From the NCBI GenBank assembly GCA_021414005.1, contig JAIOPH010000034.1, forward strand, positions 108,424 to 172,423: a stretch of DNA of 64,000 nucleotides. Direction: 5' to 3'. This document shows, piece after piece, positions 57,226 to 64,000 of the stretch. Made by a program: the position numbers and the translations under genes. Position 1 is the first letter of the stretch, and each line of letters opens with the position of its first letter. The notes under the pieces are model-generated. The model saw only the letters and a list, made by a program, of their open reading frames with translations, did not search any database and was not told where the DNA came from. Source of the stretch: Chthoniobacter sp. Its GTDB lineage: Bacteria; Verrucomicrobiota; Verrucomicrobiia; Chthoniobacterales; Chthoniobacteraceae.

Positions 57226-57921
57226 ATGGGTCTTGATGGTGTTGAACTGGTCATGGCTTTCGAAGAGTCCTTTGGGCTGGAGATCACCGACGCCGAGGCC
57301 AGCGCGATGTCCACTCCGCGTGCGGTCATTGACTATGTGTGTCAAAGACGGGGGCCGGGAACCCGAGTGCAATGTCAGTCGCAGCGGGCATTTTTTGCAA
57401 TCCGCAACGCGTTCATGAAGGCTGGGAGGCAGCGAGGCGAGGTCCGGCCAGAGACACGCCTGGCCGCTTTGCTGCCGCGGCCGGGGCGACGGGAAGCGTG
57501 GCCGGTCTTGCGCGGCCCGTTTACAAAGCGCCAATGGCCGGATTTGCAGCGCCCACCGCTGCTGGTTTGGAGCAGCTCGGCGTTGGTCCTAGTCATCGGG
57601 GTGGTGGCGGCGCTTTGGCTGGATCAAAGGATTTCCTGGAGTTCGCCATTTGTCACCGGTGGCATTGTGGCCGGGCTTTTGGGCTGGGCGGTCGCGACGC
57701 TTTCGCGTCCGTTTGCCTGTTGTTTTCCGGTGCAAAGCGTCGGCGAGCTGGCGCGCAATATTTCCGCGGGAGGCAGGGGCGGCCTGCTTCGGGAAGACGA
57801 GGAACTTGACCGGAATCAGATCGCCGAGATCGTGCGCGCAGTGATTATCGAACAGCTTGGGATCTCGCCCGAGCAATACGGTGAAGACAAAGCTTTCGTC
57901 CGCGATTTCGGTGTGGGATGA
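57226..57921 (+). CDS. ACP-like membrane protein lacking the phosphopantetheine serine
   Basis: A 231-residue protein. The N-terminus MGLDGVELVMAFEESFGLEITDAEA matches helix II onward of acyl carrier proteins ('GLDSVELVM...'), but the attachment Ser is Gly (GLDGVEL). Residues about 85-110 are a conserved RPETRLAALLPRPGRREAWPVL segment, followed by two transmembrane helices (about 107-126 and 136-160). The C-terminus (IAEIVRAVIIEQLGISPEQYGEDKAFVRDFGVG, in parts) resembles helix I of ACPs. The order is thus ACP helix II-IV, membrane part, ACP helix I. Similar proteins occur in Gram-negatives without known function. It probably does not carry an acyl chain. Confidence 0.7.
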   Translation: MGLDGVELVMAFEESFGLEITDAEASAMSTPRAVIDYVCQRRGPGTRVQCQSQRAFFAIRNAFMKAGRQRGEVRPETRLAALLPRPGRREAWPVLRGPFTKRQWPDLQRPPLLVWSSSALVLVIGVVAALWLDQRISWSSPFVTGGIVAGLLGWAVATLSRPFACCFPVQSVGELARNISAGGRGGLLREDEELDRNQIAEIVRAVIIEQLGISPEQYGEDKAFVRDFGVG

Positions 57922-57982
57922 ATCGCGCAGACTTTTCGCTTGAGGCGCGGTGGTGGGCGGGGTTCTCTACGCGCCCTCGCTC

Positions 57983-58543
57983 ATGATTTATACCCTCAAG
58001 TTGGAGACGGCGCTTTATCTGGTCGGTCTCATCCTCATGGTGGCGCATGCGCTGGCGCTTTTCCGCCCGCAGGCGACGCAGGCATGGCTGCGTGCGCTGC
58101 CGCGGTCGAAGGCGCTGGGGTTCGTTTTCGTGACGGTGGCGGCGGGGTGGTTCGCGTGGCTGGTGTGGACGATGGATCTGGGGGAGTTCACGCCGTGGCG
58201 GCGGACGGTGCTGTTGGCGACGCCGGTGGCGTGGTGGCTGGCGTGGCAGTATGTGGAGGAATTCCTGGCGGTGCGGGCGCTGGGGATGCTGGTGCTGCTG
58301 GGGGCGGAGCCGCTGCTGGAGGCGGCATTTTTGCGCCCGGAAATGTCGCGGCTTTTCCTGGTAACGCTGGTGTACGGGTGGATCGTGCTGGCGCTGTTCT
58401 GGGTGGGGATGCCTTTCACGCTGCGGAATCAGATCGGGTGGATCACGGGTGGCGAAACGCGCTGGCGAGCCGCGGCTTTCGCCGGGCTCGCCTATGGTGC
58501 GCTACTGCTGGTGCTGCCGCTGACTTACGGCCGGCACGCATAG
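57983..58543 (+). CDS. Multi-pass membrane protein of unknown function
   Basis: A 186-residue hydrophobic protein with about six helices: TALYLVGLILMVAHALALF (about 9-27), GFVFVTVAAGWFAWLVW (about 46-62), VLLATPVAWWLAWQYVEEF (about 76-94), ALGMLVLLGAEPLLEAAF (about 99-116), FLVTLVYGWIVLALFWVGM (about 125-143) and AFAGLAYGALLLVLPLT (about 164-180). No known family is recognised. A GTG 11 codons upstream is an alternative start. It lies 60 bases after the ACP-like gene and converges on the GspF-like gene with a 12-base gap. Confidence 0.7.
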   Translation: MIYTLKLETALYLVGLILMVAHALALFRPQATQAWLRALPRSKALGFVFVTVAAGWFAWLVWTMDLGEFTPWRRTVLLATPVAWWLAWQYVEEFLAVRALGMLVLLGAEPLLEAAFLRPEMSRLFLVTLVYGWIVLALFWVGMPFTLRNQIGWITGGETRWRAAAFAGLAYGALLLVLPLTYGRHA

Positions 58544-58555
58544 TTTAACCGGACG

Positions 58556-59773
58556 CTACTTGGCGTTGGAGACAACGTCGTTCAGCTTGAAAATGGGTAG
58601 GAACATGGAGATGACGATGCCACCGACGATGGTGCCGAGGACGACGATGAGGAGGGGCTCGATGAGGGAGGTGAGGGCGTTGAGGGTGGCTTCGATTTCC
58701 TCGTCCCAGAAGTCGGCCATTTTCTCGAGCATGGTGTCGATTTTACCGGTCTGCTCGCCGGCTCCGACCATACGGGTGAGCATGGGAGGGAAGATTGGTT
58801 CGCGGCTGAGAGAGTTGGTGAGCTGGTCGCCTTTCTCCACGTCGGCGGAGACGCGCTTGATGGCCTGTTCGACAACGTAGTTGCCGGAGGTGTCTCCGAC
58901 GATGGACATGACTTCCAGGATCGGGACGCCGGCGCGGATGAGCTGGGCAAAGGTGCGGGCGAAGCGGGTGAGGCAGATTTTGTGAACGAGGATGCCGAAG
59001 ATGGGGAGCTTGAGTTTGTAACGGTCCCAAGTCTGGCGACCCCGCTCGGTACGGAGGAAGGCGCGGATGCCGAAGACGACGGCGGCGATGGCACCGACGA
59101 TGTAATACCAGTTGTTCCGAATGAGGGCGCTGAGATCGAGGAGGAACTGGGTGGGTGCGGGGAGTTTGGCTCCAAAGTCGGCGAAGATCTCGCCGAAGAT
59201 CGGGACGACGCGGACGATGAGGAAGGTGGTGATCGAGAGCGCGATGAAGAGGACGATGACCGGGTAGGTCATGGCGGATTTGACCTTTTTCTTCAGCCGC
59301 GCCGCGGCTTCGAGGAAGCTGGCGAGGCGGTCGAGAATCTCGGAAAGCAAGCCGCCGGATTCACCCGCCTTGACCATGCTGACGTAGAGGCGATTGAAGA
59401 CGCTGGGGTGTTTGGAGATGGCCTCGAAGAAGGAGTCGCCCTGCTGGACAAGTGCGCTGACTTCGCCGACGACGCGGCGGAGGCCGGCCTGTTTCTTCGG
59501 GTCGGCTTGCTCGTAGAGGGCGGTGAGGCCGGAGACGAGCGGCAGCCCGGCGTCCACCATGGTGGCGAGCTGGCGGGTGAAAAGGACGAGGTCGGTTTCG
59601 GTGATTTTGCCGCGCGGGGAGGCTGCTTTTCCTCCCGCCTTCTGCTGGATGGAGAGCACCATGAGGCCGCGCGTCATCAGCGTGTTGATGGCGTTGTCCT
59701 CGTTGAGGGCTTCCTGGACGCCGGAAATGGTCTTTCCGGAAGAGTCACGGGCGGAATAGGCGAAAGTGTGCAT
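58556..59773 (-). CDS. Type II secretion / type IV pilus inner-membrane protein (GspF/PilC)
   Basis: A 405-residue inner-membrane platform protein. The N-terminal region has HTFAYSARDSSGKTISGVQEA (in parts) and the LVLFTRQLATMVDAGLPLVSGL segment (in parts, about 62-83). Then come FNRLYVSMVKAGESGGLLSEILDRLASFLE (in parts, about 126-155), two hydrophobic pairs (about 170-195 and 221-240), and a second GspF domain with ARTFAQLIRAGVPILEVMSIVGDTSGN (in parts, about 270-296). The end IEPLLIVVLGTIVGGIVISMFLPIFKLNDVV is typical. It stands alone; with the pseudopilin at 8177-8815 it indicates a dispersed pilus or secretion system. Confidence 0.93.
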   Translation of the reverse strand: MHTFAYSARDSSGKTISGVQEALNEDNAINTLMTRGLMVLSIQQKAGGKAASPRGKITETDLVLFTRQLATMVDAGLPLVSGLTALYEQADPKKQAGLRRVVGEVSALVQQGDSFFEAISKHPSVFNRLYVSMVKAGESGGLLSEILDRLASFLEAAARLKKKVKSAMTYPVIVLFIALSITTFLIVRVVPIFGEIFADFGAKLPAPTQFLLDLSALIRNNWYYIVGAIAAVVFGIRAFLRTERGRQTWDRYKLKLPIFGILVHKICLTRFARTFAQLIRAGVPILEVMSIVGDTSGNYVVEQAIKRVSADVEKGDQLTNSLSREPIFPPMLTRMVGAGEQTGKIDTMLEKMADFWDEEIEATLNALTSLIEPLLIVVLGTIVGGIVISMFLPIFKLNDVVSNAK

Positions 59774-59860
59774 ACCCCTGAGGAAAGCACGCCCGGTGCC
59801 AGTGGCTCGGTGACTTCAGATTGAGCGGCGGCGATTCTGGGAGAAAGTTGGAATTCGCGC

Positions 59861-59888
59861 TTGCCTTGCGCGCTTTCCCTCCCATAGT
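59861..59888 (+). promoter_or_regulatory. Candidate promoter for rpsO
   Basis: TTGCCT and CATAGT are separated by 16 bases, about 30-50 bases before the rpsO start, in the gap shared with the divergent GspF-like gene. Partial match to sigma-70 consensus. Confidence 0.3.
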
Positions 59889-59914
59889 GCGCGCCTCACA
59901 AAAAACAGAAGAAT

Positions 59915-60169
59915 ATGACCGACGTTCAAGACATCACGGCCCTCCGCATGCACGACAAAGACACGGGCAGCGCGGACGTGCAAGTGGCCCTCCTCACCCA
60001 GCGCATCAATCACCTCACCGAGCATTTCAAAGCGCACGCCAAGGATCACTCCTCCCGCCGCGGCCTCCTCCTCATGGTGGCCCGCCGCCGCAAGCTGCTC
60101 GACTACCTGAAACGCTCATCGGTCGAACGCTACAAGGCGGCGATCGAAAAGCTCGGGCTGCGCAGGTAG
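59915..60169 (+). CDS. rpsO: 30S ribosomal protein S15
   Basis: An 84-residue small-subunit protein, slightly shorter than the usual 89 because its N-terminus is trimmed. Core: HDKDTGSADVQVALLTQRINHLTEHFKAHAKDHSSRRGLLLMVARRRKLLDYLKR (in parts, about 13-67), with the conserved DTGSxxVQ and HxKDxxSRRGLL signatures. An AGAAG ribosome site precedes the ATG. Conserved neighbour of pnp. Confidence 0.97.
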   Translation: MTDVQDITALRMHDKDTGSADVQVALLTQRINHLTEHFKAHAKDHSSRRGLLLMVARRRKLLDYLKRSSVERYKAAIEKLGLRR

Positions 60170-60190
60170 CTCCCACAGATTTTCGGAACA

Positions 60191-60225
60191 GTTCGCCCGC
60201 GACATCCTCGCGGGCGAACTCTTTC
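60191..60225 (+). terminator. Hairpin after rpsO (partial terminator)
   Basis: A perfect 11-bp stem (GTTCGCCCGCG at 60191-60201, CGCGGGCGAAC at 60209-60219) followed by TCTTTC. The T-run is weak, so it may allow read-through into pnp. Confidence 0.6.
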
Positions 60226-60239
60226 AACCCATCCCTTTT

Positions 60240-60263
60240 CCGCGTGGCAATTCCGCCACGCGG
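60240..60263 (+). other. Second hairpin in the rpsO-pnp spacer
   Basis: A perfect 9-bp stem, CCGCGTGGC (60240-60248) with GCCACGCGG (60255-60263), loop AATTCC. In Escherichia coli a leader hairpin before pnp is cut by RNase III and mediates PNPase autoregulation; a comparable role here is inference. Confidence 0.45.
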
Positions 60264-60298
60264 ATTGCAACCCCAAGACAAACCCGGCACTTCTGGGG

Positions 60299-60391
60299 AT
60301 TTCAGATCTTAGATTGCAGATTTCAGATTGGAGGACGCGCGGCGACGCGTCCGGCCCGTTTGAAATCTGAAATCTTCCCTCTGAAATCCGG
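60299..60391. repeat. AGATTTCAGATT-type inverted repeat before pnp
   Basis: Left words AGATTGCAGATTTCAGATT (to about 60329) face TTTGAAATCTGAAATCTT and CTCTGAAATCC (60359-60391); AGATTTCAGATT and AATCTGAAATCT are exact reverse complements of 12 bases. The GC-rich centre is about 30 bases. Confidence 0.75.
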
Positions 60392-60432
60392 GTGCCGTTT
60401 CACCACAACCCAAGAAGAAACAGAAGAAATAT

Positions 60433-62814
60433 ATGAGTATCCAAAACGTCACGGCGCAGATCGGCGCCACCACCATCACCATCGAAACCGGCAAGCTCGC
60501 GCGACTCGCGGACGGTGCCGTCACCGTTCGCACCGGCGACACCATCATCATGGTCTCAGCCGTCTCGGCCACCACCATCAAGGATGGGCAGGACTTTTTC
60601 CCGCTCACCGTGGACTACCGCGAAAAAGCCGCTGCCGTGGGCAAGTTCCCCGGCGGTTACTTCAAGCGTGAAGGCCGTCCTTCCGAAAAGGAAATCCTGA
60701 CCTGCCGCATGACCGACCGTCCGCTGCGGCCGCTCTTCCCCAAAGGCTACCTCTACGACACCCAAATCATCGGCGTCCTCCTCAGCGCGGATGGCGTGAA
60801 TGATCCCGACATGCTCTTCATCAACGGCGCGAGCGCCGCACTGATGGTGAGCGACATCCCGTTCGCGGGCCCCGTGGCCGCCGTGCGCGTCGGCCGCGTG
60901 GACGGTGCCTTCGTCGCCAACCCGACGCACGACGAGATGAGCCGCAGCGACCTCGACCTCGTCTATGTCGGCAATCAGAACGACGTCATCATGATCGAAG
61001 GCGCCGCCGACCAGCTCCCCGAGGCGGAGTTTGTCAAAGCGCTCCATTTCGCCCACAGCGAAGCCGCCAAGCTCATCGCCGCGCAGATCGACCTCGCCGC
61101 CCGCGTGGGCAAAGCCAAGCGCCAGGTCGCGCTCTTCACCGTGAAGGACGAACTCATGGAAGTCGCCTACGCCGTGGCCGGAGACCGCATCGAGGCTGCC
61201 ATCTACAACAAGAGCAAAGTCGTCCGGCAGAAAGCCATCGCCGCGCTCAAGGAAGAGGTCACCGCTGCGATCACCGCGAAGTTCCCGGAAGCCACGAAGT
61301 TTGAAGTCAGCCAGGCCTTTGACTACCTGCAAAAGAAAGCCTTCCGCGTTTCCATCCTCGACAAAGGCACGCGCTGCGACGGACGCGGTGCCGACCAGAT
61401 CCGCGACCTCAGCGCCGAAGTCGGCCTGCTCCCCCGCAGCCACGGCTCCGCGCTCTTCCAGCGCGGCGAAACGCAGGCCGTCGCTCTCGTGACCCTCGCG
61501 CCTTCCGACGAAGCTCAGGAACTCGACGGCTACACCGGCGGCGAAAAATCGAAACGCTTCATCCTGCACTACAACTTCCCGCCCTTCTCCGTCGGCGAAA
61601 CCGGCCGCACCGGCTCGCCCGGACGCCGCGAGATCGGCCACGGCGCTCTCGCTGAGCGCTCGGTCGCGCCCGTCCTGCCGAGCGTGCAGGATTTCCCGTA
61701 CGCCGTCCGTGTTTCGTCCGAAGTCATGGAGTCCAACGGCTCCACCTCCATGGCGTCCGTGTGCTCCGGCGTCCTCGCCCTGCTCGACGCCGGTGTGCCG
61801 CTGAAAAAGAGCGTCGCCGGCATTTCGTGCGGACTCGTCACCGAGTTTGCCGCTGACGGCCAGATGGCTCGCTACACCATGCTCACCGACATCATCGGCA
61901 GCGAAGATCACTTTGGCGACATGGACTTCAAGCTCTGCGGCACCGACACCGGCGTCACCGGTTTCCAGCTCGATCTCAAGCTCCCCGGCATCTCGCTGAA
62001 GCTCATGGAGGAAGCCGTCTATCGCACCCGCGACGCCCGCATGCGCGTGCTCGACGTGATGAATCAGTCCCTCGCCGCCCCGCGCGCCGAGATGAGCCAG
62101 TACGCCCCGCGCATCGAAACCATCCGCATCCCGGTGGATAAGATCGGCCTCATCATTGGGCCTGGTGGCAAGACCATCAAAGGTATCGTCGCCGAGACCG
62201 GCGCGGAGATTAACATCGAGGACGACGGCAGCATCCACATCTACTCGTCCAGCGGCGACGCCCTCATGCGCGCCAAGCAGATCATCGAAGGCATGACCAA
62301 GGACATCGAGATCGGCAGCGTCTATAACGGACGCATCGTCACGATTAAAGAGTTCGGCTGCTTCGTCGAAGTGCTGCCCGGCAAGGACGGCATGGTCCAC
62401 ATTTCGGAACTCGCCGACTTCCGCGTCAACCGCGTCGAGGACATCCTCAAAGTGGGCGACCTCATCTGGGTCAAGTGCATCGGCGTGGACGAAAAAGGAC
62501 GCGTCAAGCTCAGCCGCAAAGCCGCCATGCAGGAGCGCGGCGAAAGCATGGGCAGCGCGCCCGCCGCCAGCATGGAGCGCGGTGAAGGCGGCGGCGAACG
62601 CCGCGAATACCGCGGCGGTGGCGACCGTGGAGATCGCGGTGACCGCGGCCCGCGCCGCGACGACCGTGGTCCCCGTCGCGACGACCGCGGCCCGCGCCGC
62701 GACGACCGTGGCGGCGACCGCCCCGCGCCCCGCGCCGACGAAGAGGGCAGCGCGCCCGCCGCGCCCCGCGTCTATCCCGAGTACCGCCCCGGCGACAACG
62801 CCCCGCAGCAGTAA
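60433..62814 (+). CDS. pnp: Polynucleotide phosphorylase
   Basis: A 793-residue 3'-5' phosphorolytic exoribonuclease and degradosome component. Two RNase PH cores: the first has FFPLTVDYREKAAAVGKFPGGYFKREGRPSEKEIL (in parts, about 55-89); the second has RSHGSALFQRGETQAV (about 335-350), FSVGETGRTGSPGRREIGHGAL (in parts, about 385-405), and the catalytic DFPYAVRVSSEVMESNGS plus GDMDFK. A KH domain (about 566-625, LIIGPGGKTIKGI) and S1 domain (about 635-700, GRIVTIKEFGCFVEVLPGKDG split) follow. The C-terminal tail (about 715-793) is an Arg/Gly/Asp-rich disordered region with three DRGPRRD repeats. Confidence 0.97.
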   Translation: MSIQNVTAQIGATTITIETGKLARLADGAVTVRTGDTIIMVSAVSATTIKDGQDFFPLTVDYREKAAAVGKFPGGYFKREGRPSEKEILTCRMTDRPLRPLFPKGYLYDTQIIGVLLSADGVNDPDMLFINGASAALMVSDIPFAGPVAAVRVGRVDGAFVANPTHDEMSRSDLDLVYVGNQNDVIMIEGAADQLPEAEFVKALHFAHSEAAKLIAAQIDLAARVGKAKRQVALFTVKDELMEVAYAVAGDRIEAAIYNKSKVVRQKAIAALKEEVTAAITAKFPEATKFEVSQAFDYLQKKAFRVSILDKGTRCDGRGADQIRDLSAEVGLLPRSHGSALFQRGETQAVALVTLAPSDEAQELDGYTGGEKSKRFILHYNFPPFSVGETGRTGSPGRREIGHGALAERSVAPVLPSVQDFPYAVRVSSEVMESNGSTSMASVCSGVLALLDAGVPLKKSVAGISCGLVTEFAADGQMARYTMLTDIIGSEDHFGDMDFKLCGTDTGVTGFQLDLKLPGISLKLMEEAVYRTRDARMRVLDVMNQSLAAPRAEMSQYAPRIETIRIPVDKIGLIIGPGGKTIKGIVAETGAEINIEDDGSIHIYSSSGDALMRAKQIIEGMTKDIEIGSVYNGRIVTIKEFGCFVEVLPGKDGMVHISELADFRVNRVEDILKVGDLIWVKCIGVDEKGRVKLSRKAAMQERGESMGSAPAASMERGEGGGERREYRGGGDRGDRGDRGPRRDDRGPRRDDRGPRRDDRGGDRPAPRADEEGSAPAAPRVYPEYRPGDNAPQQ

Positions 62815-62845
62815 TCCGGGCCCCACACCCGTCATCCCTTAGCCA

Positions 62846-62879
62846 GCCGCCGCACCGCGAGGTGCGGCGGCTTTGTTTT
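62846..62879 (+). terminator. Intrinsic terminator after pnp
   Basis: A perfect 11-bp stem (GCCGCCGCACC at 62846-62856, GGTGCGGCGGC at 62861-62871) with a GCGA loop and a following TTTGTTTT. Strong plus-strand terminator 30 bases after the pnp stop. Confidence 0.92.
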
Positions 62880-63040
62880 GGCCGGACGGCCATCTCTCCG
62901 GCCCGCTTCGACCTCTCTTCATTCCGGCTGCGCGCGGCGCAAACACCAAACCGTCTCCTCGGCTGGGGGCCGGGGAGGCGGTGGGGAAAGGGAGGGCGCG
63001 CGGCGCGGCGCATGGCGTCAGGCGCCCCGCCTTTCCCCGC

Positions 63041-63250
63041 CTAGCCACCGAAGACCACTTCGAGGACCGGGCTCCAGAGCTGGGTGGGTTCGTCGTCCCA
63101 AAAGCAGAGGCGGTAGCGGCGTTTTTCGGGCTGGCCGTGCGCTTTGAGCGGGCGGGTGTCGTTGTAGGGGTTGGTGGTGTCGATGGCGAGGAAGGTCCAC
63201 TCCGTTTCCGCCGCGACCTGACCCTTGCGCGCGCGCCAGTGTCCGGCGTG
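63041..63250 (-). pseudogene. C-terminal remnant of an unidentified gene
   Basis: A minus-strand frame of about 70 codons ending at a TAG (63041-63043) and lacking a plausible start. It reads GHWRARKGQV, then EWTFLAIDTTNPYNDTRPLK and PEKRRYRLCFWDDEPTQLW. This is the pattern of the final strand pairs of a fibronectin-like C-terminal domain that I associate with hypothetical proteins of Planctomycetota/Verrucomicrobiota. Nothing coding precedes it in frame, so most of the gene is gone. It marks a disrupted zone between pnp and the mobile-element end. The 170 bases between the pnp terminator and this remnant show no gene. Confidence 0.45.
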
Positions 63251-63376
63251 CTGCCTCGAAGAATTTGGGGTTGCTTGGGCCGGAGGCCTCTGGAAGCCTC
63301 ACGACCGTGAAAAAGGTCGAACGCCTCCCATTCTTCGCCCCCTTTACACAGAAACGCGCCGACATAGGCGAAAGAC

Positions 63377-63396
63377 TTGCGCCTTATAAGGCGCAA
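63377..63396. promoter_or_regulatory. Perfect 20-base palindrome
   Basis: TTGCGCCTTATAAGGCGCAA is its own reverse complement and lies 40 bases before the Imm22-like gene. It could be a repressor operator or part of a degraded mobile element; no regulator is nearby. Confidence 0.35.
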
Positions 63397-63435
63397 TGGT
63401 TTCGTCCAATTCAAAGTTAGGCCCTTTCTACGCGC

Positions 63436-63831
63436 ATGCCGAATGAATACGAAGTTATCGACATCTGGATTGGATACTTTCCGAGCGAGGCGGAGTGTTC
63501 TGAGTATCTCGCGGAGACATACGACGATGACGACGCGCAGCCAATCTCGCGCTTTGCCGCCGACATGCGCCAGACGTTCTACGATCACGACTTCGTTGAG
63601 CATTCCTTTCAGTCCACACCGTCCCGAGACCTTTCACTCTCACTCACGCACCACTCATTTTCCGCCTCTTACACACCAGCGGCAGTCGCCGCATTCTCGG
63701 AGACAGCAACCGGACCATTCAACACCCTTCTCCTTGTATGGGGCAGTCAGATTACACAGCCTGTGTCCGTTCACCGGGATGCTTATTGGTTGCATCACCT
63801 CGGAACCTTTAACTGCGACCCAAGGGCGTGA
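63436..63831 (+). CDS. Imm22-like immunity protein
   Basis: A 131-residue cytoplasmic protein with the outline of immunity protein 22 (PF14112): an N-terminal strand VIDIWIGYFPSEAECSEYLAETYDDDD (in parts, about 7-33), then ISRFAADMRQTFYDHDFVEHSF (in parts, about 37-58), where the YDxDF-E motif is the family's best-kept part, and a hydrophobic strand NTLLLVWGSQI near the C-terminus. Imm22 proteins neutralise toxins of polymorphic-toxin or contact-dependent systems. No toxin gene is next to it in the window, so it may be an orphan immunity gene. A perfect palindrome lies upstream. Base composition is less GC-rich than in neighbouring core genes, compatible with transfer. Confidence 0.5.
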   Translation: MPNEYEVIDIWIGYFPSEAECSEYLAETYDDDDAQPISRFAADMRQTFYDHDFVEHSFQSTPSRDLSLSLTHHSFSASYTPAAVAAFSETATGPFNTLLLVWGSQITQPVSVHRDAYWLHHLGTFNCDPRA

Positions 63832-63910
63832 GTTCAAGCGCTGCAGCGAACTGCTCCGCAGTCGCTGAGCTTGGGGTCGTTAGATACTCTCTTGAAGGGC
63901 AAGTGCTAAG

Positions 63911-64000
63911 TTAGGAGTTGGCAATGGGGTCGGCATGAAAGAGTTGAGGGTTGAAGTCTTGGCTGTGATGGAGCATGCCCCAGATCGCGTGGAGGAGGCG
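63911..64000 (-). CDS. Transposase C-terminus (partial, IS110-like)
   Basis: The last 29 codons of a minus-strand gene cut by the window edge: LLHAIWGMLHHSQDFNPQLF, then HADPIANS and TAA. This resembles the end of IS110/IS116/IS902-family transposases ('..LLxxIWGxLxxGxxFNPxxF'). The remainder of the element would lie beyond 64000. No inverted terminal repeat is visible, which is normal for IS110. The family call rests on a short match only. Confidence 0.45.
   Translation of the reverse strand, partial: RLLHAIWGMLHHSQDFNPQLFHADPIANS

Overview
The window reads as a chromosomal segment of a GC-rich, Gram-negative bacterium, most probably a member of Verrucomicrobiota (Chthoniobacter/Spartobacteria-like). 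This assignment is an inference from several traits seen together: a pseudopilin with an ADGH tail motif, a YHYH-domain protein, a PEP-CTERM protein with NxxGxxAF repeats, a CAPAR-type sulfatase, an ActP/DUF485 pair, a PEP-hydrolase-family TIM barrel, and many short-word inverted repeats of the ATTCGTCATTCGTCATT type. Outer-membrane porins, MurJ and a lipoprotein fit a diderm envelope. Most of the window is ordinary core chromosome. The clearest accessory patch is the last kilobase, with a gene remnant, a likely orphan immunity gene and a transposase end at the window edge.

Layout. 0-4 kb: a phosphate-acquisition cluster on the minus strand (outer-membrane porin, two PstS paralogues), with two matching Pho-box-like sites and strong terminators. 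3.8-8.1 kb: an RND-pump remnant, chromate transporter, ABC exporter pair and a membrane protein. 8.2-16.4 kb: pseudopilin, YHYH protein, trpF with a holin-like membrane protein, a cell-wall amidase with a Lys-Pro spacer, a TIGR01777 epimerase, a HAD phosphatase and a zinc-ribbon protein. 16.5-20.8 kb: an exopolysaccharide operon (deacetylase/glycosidase-like protein, family 2 glycosyltransferase, OprB-like porin). 20.9-22.9 kb: tadA diverging from rplS-rnhB-yraN. 23-31 kb: sulfatase, a DUF4062-like membrane-tethered protein, a candidate structured RNA, a helical-repeat protein, ahcY, and an overlapping VOC / BNR-propeller / MoaD-like trio.

31-39 kb holds the conserved minus-strand translation cluster nusA-infB-rbfA-DHH phosphoesterase-truB-ribF, preceded by a TPR protein and tRNA-Lys(TTT). 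39-47.5 kb: a PEP-hydrolase-family protein, a Gfo/Idh/MocA oxidoreductase, a lipoprotein, an amino-acid permease with a coupled secreted protein, and a large PEP-CTERM protein. 47.5-52 kb: a tightly overlapped purE-purK-Sua5-murJ operon. 52-57 kb: aroK-queG, then a small membrane protein with DUF485 and ActP, then apt. 57-63 kb: an ACP-like membrane protein, a membrane protein, a GspF/PilC protein, and rpsO-pnp.

The most unusual theme is a set of sequence-unrelated but structurally alike inverted repeats scattered between and inside genes. Some copies lie exactly where start codons and N-terminal leaders are read: the pseudopilin leader, the epimerase start, and potential N-terminal extensions of ribF and purE. 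Two lie in frame inside coding regions (queG and the epimerase gene). The second most interesting item is a 181-nt minus-strand segment (25663-25843) with five nested complementary helices followed by an intrinsic terminator, in a gene-free gap.
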